NCBI GenBank assembly: GCA_004431415.1
Contig: QPMI01000249.1
Location: forward strand, 25,079-89,078
Source of the DNA: Cyanophora paradoxa
Taxonomy: Eukaryota > Glaucocystophyceae > Cyanophorales > Cyanophoraceae
Length of the DNA stretch: 64,000 bases
Direction: 5' to 3'
Under the pieces are notes generated by a model. It did not search any database and was not told where the DNA came from. It saw only the letters and a program-made list of their open reading frames with translations. Numbering within the stretch: the stretch's first letter is position 1; each line of letters begins with the position of its first letter. This document shows, in pieces, positions 61,726 through 64,000 of this stretch. The translations under genes and the position numbers were made by a program.

Positions 61726-62058
61726 CAGCGCACGGAAGGCAGGAGAGGCGGGGCGGGCTCACCTCCATTCAAACCTGCTCGACCTGCCTGTACCCCACCG
61801 CAAGCCTGTACCCCGCGAGCCGCTGCCTCAACTTGCACGCGGGCCGCTCTCCAGTTCAAACGAGACCCGTACGGCACAGCAAGAACTCCAGAAGCGAACA
61901 GCGCAGCTCCTCCGCCGGTCCGACGTGGCGGCCACGGCCGGCCGGCGCAGGCTGGACGCGGTAGCGCGTCCGGTTGGCTCAGGAGTTCGTCAGAACCGAT
62001 TTAGAGCAGCCCCGGGCCTGTTAAGCTTAGCTGGCGAGCCAGCCCGGCAGCGCTAGCC
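61726..62058. promoter_or_regulatory. Divergent intergenic region, CAF-1 / EF-hand gene
   Basis: 333 bases between two divergent ATGs. Contains a direct repeat CCTGTACCCC/CTGTACCCCG (61790-61820). No TATA box seen. Confidence 0.4.
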
Positions 62059-63771
62059 ATGATAGAACCGCACCACAGGGACGTCTACCTCGAGGATCTG
62101 GAGTGGAGGATCAACCGCAGGGGCGGCCTGTCGGAGGAGGAGAAGCGGCGACGCAAGGAGGAGTCCGAGCGCAAAGCTCGGCAGGCGCAGCTCGACCGTG
62201 CGCACCGCATGGAGCGGAAGGCGAGGGAGCTGTTTCAAGTACGCGATTCGCCACGCCCCCCGCCCCGCCGCCGCCGCCGCTGCGCTGAGCCGCCCCGCAG
62301 GTCACGGGTGCGAGCCGGCGGCTGCCTCCTCCCGCCCCGCCGCGTGCGCCGCCTAGCTGAGCGGTGGGGCGGGGCGGGAGCAGACCTGTCGCGGGACGGG
62401 TGGGTGGACTACCACGAGATGGCGCTGGCGCTGCGGTCGCGGAACATCCTGATCAAGCAGGAGGAGGTGCAGAGCGCCTTCAAGATGGTCGACAAGGACG
62501 GCAACTGCATGGTCGACGTCAAGGAGTTCGTCCACGGTCCGTCCGCCGCCGCCCCGCCCCGCCCCTCCCCGGTCCGTGCATGTCCCTGACTCACCGCTCT
62601 CTGCAAGGGATGACGCGCGGGATGATCGACATCTACATGCTGCGGAACCCGTCGCTCCCCGGCGCCTCCATCGCAGACTCCGTCAAAGTGCGTCCGTCCG
62701 CCCCGCGCCGCACCGCGCCCCGCCCAGCCCGTGATCCTCCACCTCGCCGCCAGATCCTCTTCGCGGAGTTCGGGGAGGGGGGCCCGCTGAAGCTCCCCGA
62801 GTTCGAGCGGCTCATGCGGCGCATCAAGCCCGGCATCACCACCCACGAGATCCTCGTCCGCCCCCCCAGAAGCCTCCCCCTGGGCGCGGGGCGTCTGAGC
62901 GCCGCGCGCCGCCCCGCCCCGCCCCCCCCCCCCAGGTGCTGTTCCTGAAGATCGCGCCGGGGAAGGACGGGGCGATCACGCTGGAGATGCTCCTCAAGGC
63001 CACCGCCAAGGGCGTCCTCGACCTCCGCGGCGTCGTCGTCCGCCCCGGCCCCGCCCGCCCCGGCCCCCGCCCGCCCCGCGCTGAGCGCCCCGGCGGCAGC
63101 TCGAGGAGGACGAGGGCCCCCGCGACCGCGCCCGCTGGCTCCCCGTCGCCACCGACCGCCCCACCCCCTCCCGCCGCCCCTCCGACGCCGCCGTCGCCGC
63201 CATGACCTGGCGGTCCGCCCCCGCTCGCCCTCTTAGCAAAGGTGGCCGCTTCCTTCCACGCCGCCCCGCTGAGCCTCGGCGGGCGGGCGTGGCGTGCAGG
63301 CCGGAGGGGAGCCCGCCGGCGCCGGATCCGAACCCCCTCGGCTACTTCTTCTCCGACTACGAGCCTGACCCCGAGCCGCCCACGTGCGCCCGCGCCCGCT
63401 CCTCCGCCGCCGGCGCGCCGCTCACGGCGCGCAGGCTGGGCATCTACGACCCGTTCCCGCCGACGGTGTCGCTGCACCCGGAGCACCCGGAGGTGCAGGC
63501 GATCCAGCGGCAGCAGCGCTCGCGCGCCGGCTCCCACGCCCTCGCCACTCGCGAGGAGCGCTCCGCCGCCCTCCGGCCCCCCTCCTCCCGCTCCCCGCCC
63601 CCGGCCCCCGCCCTCACCCTCGGCCCCGCCTCCCCCTCCGGATCCGCCTCCCCGCGCCCGCCGACCTCGCCGCGCCCGCCGGCCTCGCCCCGGGCCTCCC
63701 TCTCCCCGGCCGCCTCCTCCCGCCCCGGCGTCGCCGGCGCCCGCCGCCCGAGCGGCGCGATCCTCGAGTGA
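62059..63771 (+). CDS. EF-hand calcium-binding protein
   Basis: ATG 62059 (MIEPHHRDVYLEDLEWRINR), a charged helix (EEEKRRRKEESERKARQAQL, MERKARELFQ), then EF-hand 1 with loop DLSRDGWVDYHE after an intron, and ALRSRNILIKQEEVQSAFKM leading into EF-hand 2, loop DKDGNCMVDVKE. Loop 1 has all usual ligands; loop 2 has Cys in place of the central Gly, so its affinity may differ. Two further helical exons (ILFAEFGEGGPLKLPEFERL MRRIKPGI; LFLKIAPGKDGAITLEMLLK) look like a degenerate second EF pair. The C-terminal exon is long and Ser/Pro/Arg-rich (LGYFFSDYEPDPEPP; LGIYDPFPPTVSLHPEHPEV) ending ARRPSGAILE at TGA 63769-63771. Cytosolic; specific role unknown. Confidence 0.8.
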
Positions 63772-64000
63772 GGCGCCCTCGCGCGACGTCGACGCCGCCT
63801 GTCCCCCGCGCCTCTTTCGAGTCGAGCAAGCGATGGAGCAGAGGGCGATTGCTCGTGCTGCTATTTACATGCACATGCACGCGCTCACAAGGATCCGAAC
63901 ACCACCTCCGAGAGAGCGCGCAGCGCTAGCGCTTCTGACTGTTTTGAAGCTTTGCGACTTGCCGCGCGCAGGGGACTGGGCCTACTGTCGAACTCTTGCC
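63772..64000. other. 3' flank to window end
   Basis: No coding signal. Contains TTTACATGCACATGCACGCG-like words (63866-63880). Nothing else recognised. Confidence 0.4.

Overview
This is nuclear DNA of a eukaryote, most likely a GC-rich unicellular alga or other protist. Coding exons are broken by many very short introns (about 50-100 bases) that end in ..CAG. Many carry a CTGAC or CTGAG branch-like word just before the acceptor, and an unusual number start with GC instead of GT. The intron bodies are often runs of C or (CCCCG)n on the sense strand. I could not fix the lineage: haptophyte, pelagophyte and green-lineage algae are all compatible with what is visible. Gene models below were joined by eye from reading frames, splice signals and phase; outer boundaries are approximate unless a start or stop is named.

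Layout from left to right. 1-1265 (-): 3' part-open gene of unknown function running off the left edge. About 3.4-4.9 kb (+): unknown multi-exon gene. 4.9-8.3 kb (-): long Ala/Glu/Arg coiled-coil protein. 8.65-9.55 kb (+): small complete gene with a 15-base microexon. 9.9-14.9 kb (+): ankyrin-repeat protein ending in a RING finger. 15.1-16.6 kb (-): SAP plus PADR1-like DNA-binding protein. 16.97-23.8 kb: tyrosine-recombinase (DIRS/PAT/Kangaroo-like) retrotransposon with gag, RT-RNase H and recombinase, rearranged into an inverted partial duplication. 23.95-25.1 kb (+): remains of a coiled-coil gene. 25.3-36.4 kb (-): secreted or cell-surface protein gene, one of whose introns holds a complete 5295-bp LTR retrotransposon (26135-31429) that encodes only Gag.

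The right half is a compact set of housekeeping genes, often arranged head to head: a type I membrane protein (37.5-39.3 kb, +), a BT1-family folate/biopterin-type transporter (40.0-42.8 kb, +), a WD40 protein (43.0-45.0 kb, -), SUMO-activating enzyme subunit UBA2 (45.1-48.1 kb, +), an F-box protein (48.5-50.3 kb, +), an MFSD12-like transporter (50.5-53.0 kb, -), a U6 spliceosomal snRNA gene (53.41-53.51 kb, -), an F-box/LRR protein (53.9-56.0 kb, +), the CAF-1 large subunit (56.3-61.7 kb, -) and an EF-hand protein (62.1-63.8 kb, +).

Functional themes: chromatin and DNA (CAF-1, SAP-PADR1), ubiquitin/SUMO (ankyrin-RING, two F-box proteins, UBA2; CAF-1 carries a SUMO-interaction-like motif), transport (BT1, MFSD12) and the cell surface (two divergent signal-peptide proteins). 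The most unusual items are the Gag-only LTR element with intact target duplication inside an intron, the inverted DIRS-like composite, the frequent GC-AG introns, the microexons, and an exon-plus-intron tandem duplication in CAF-1.
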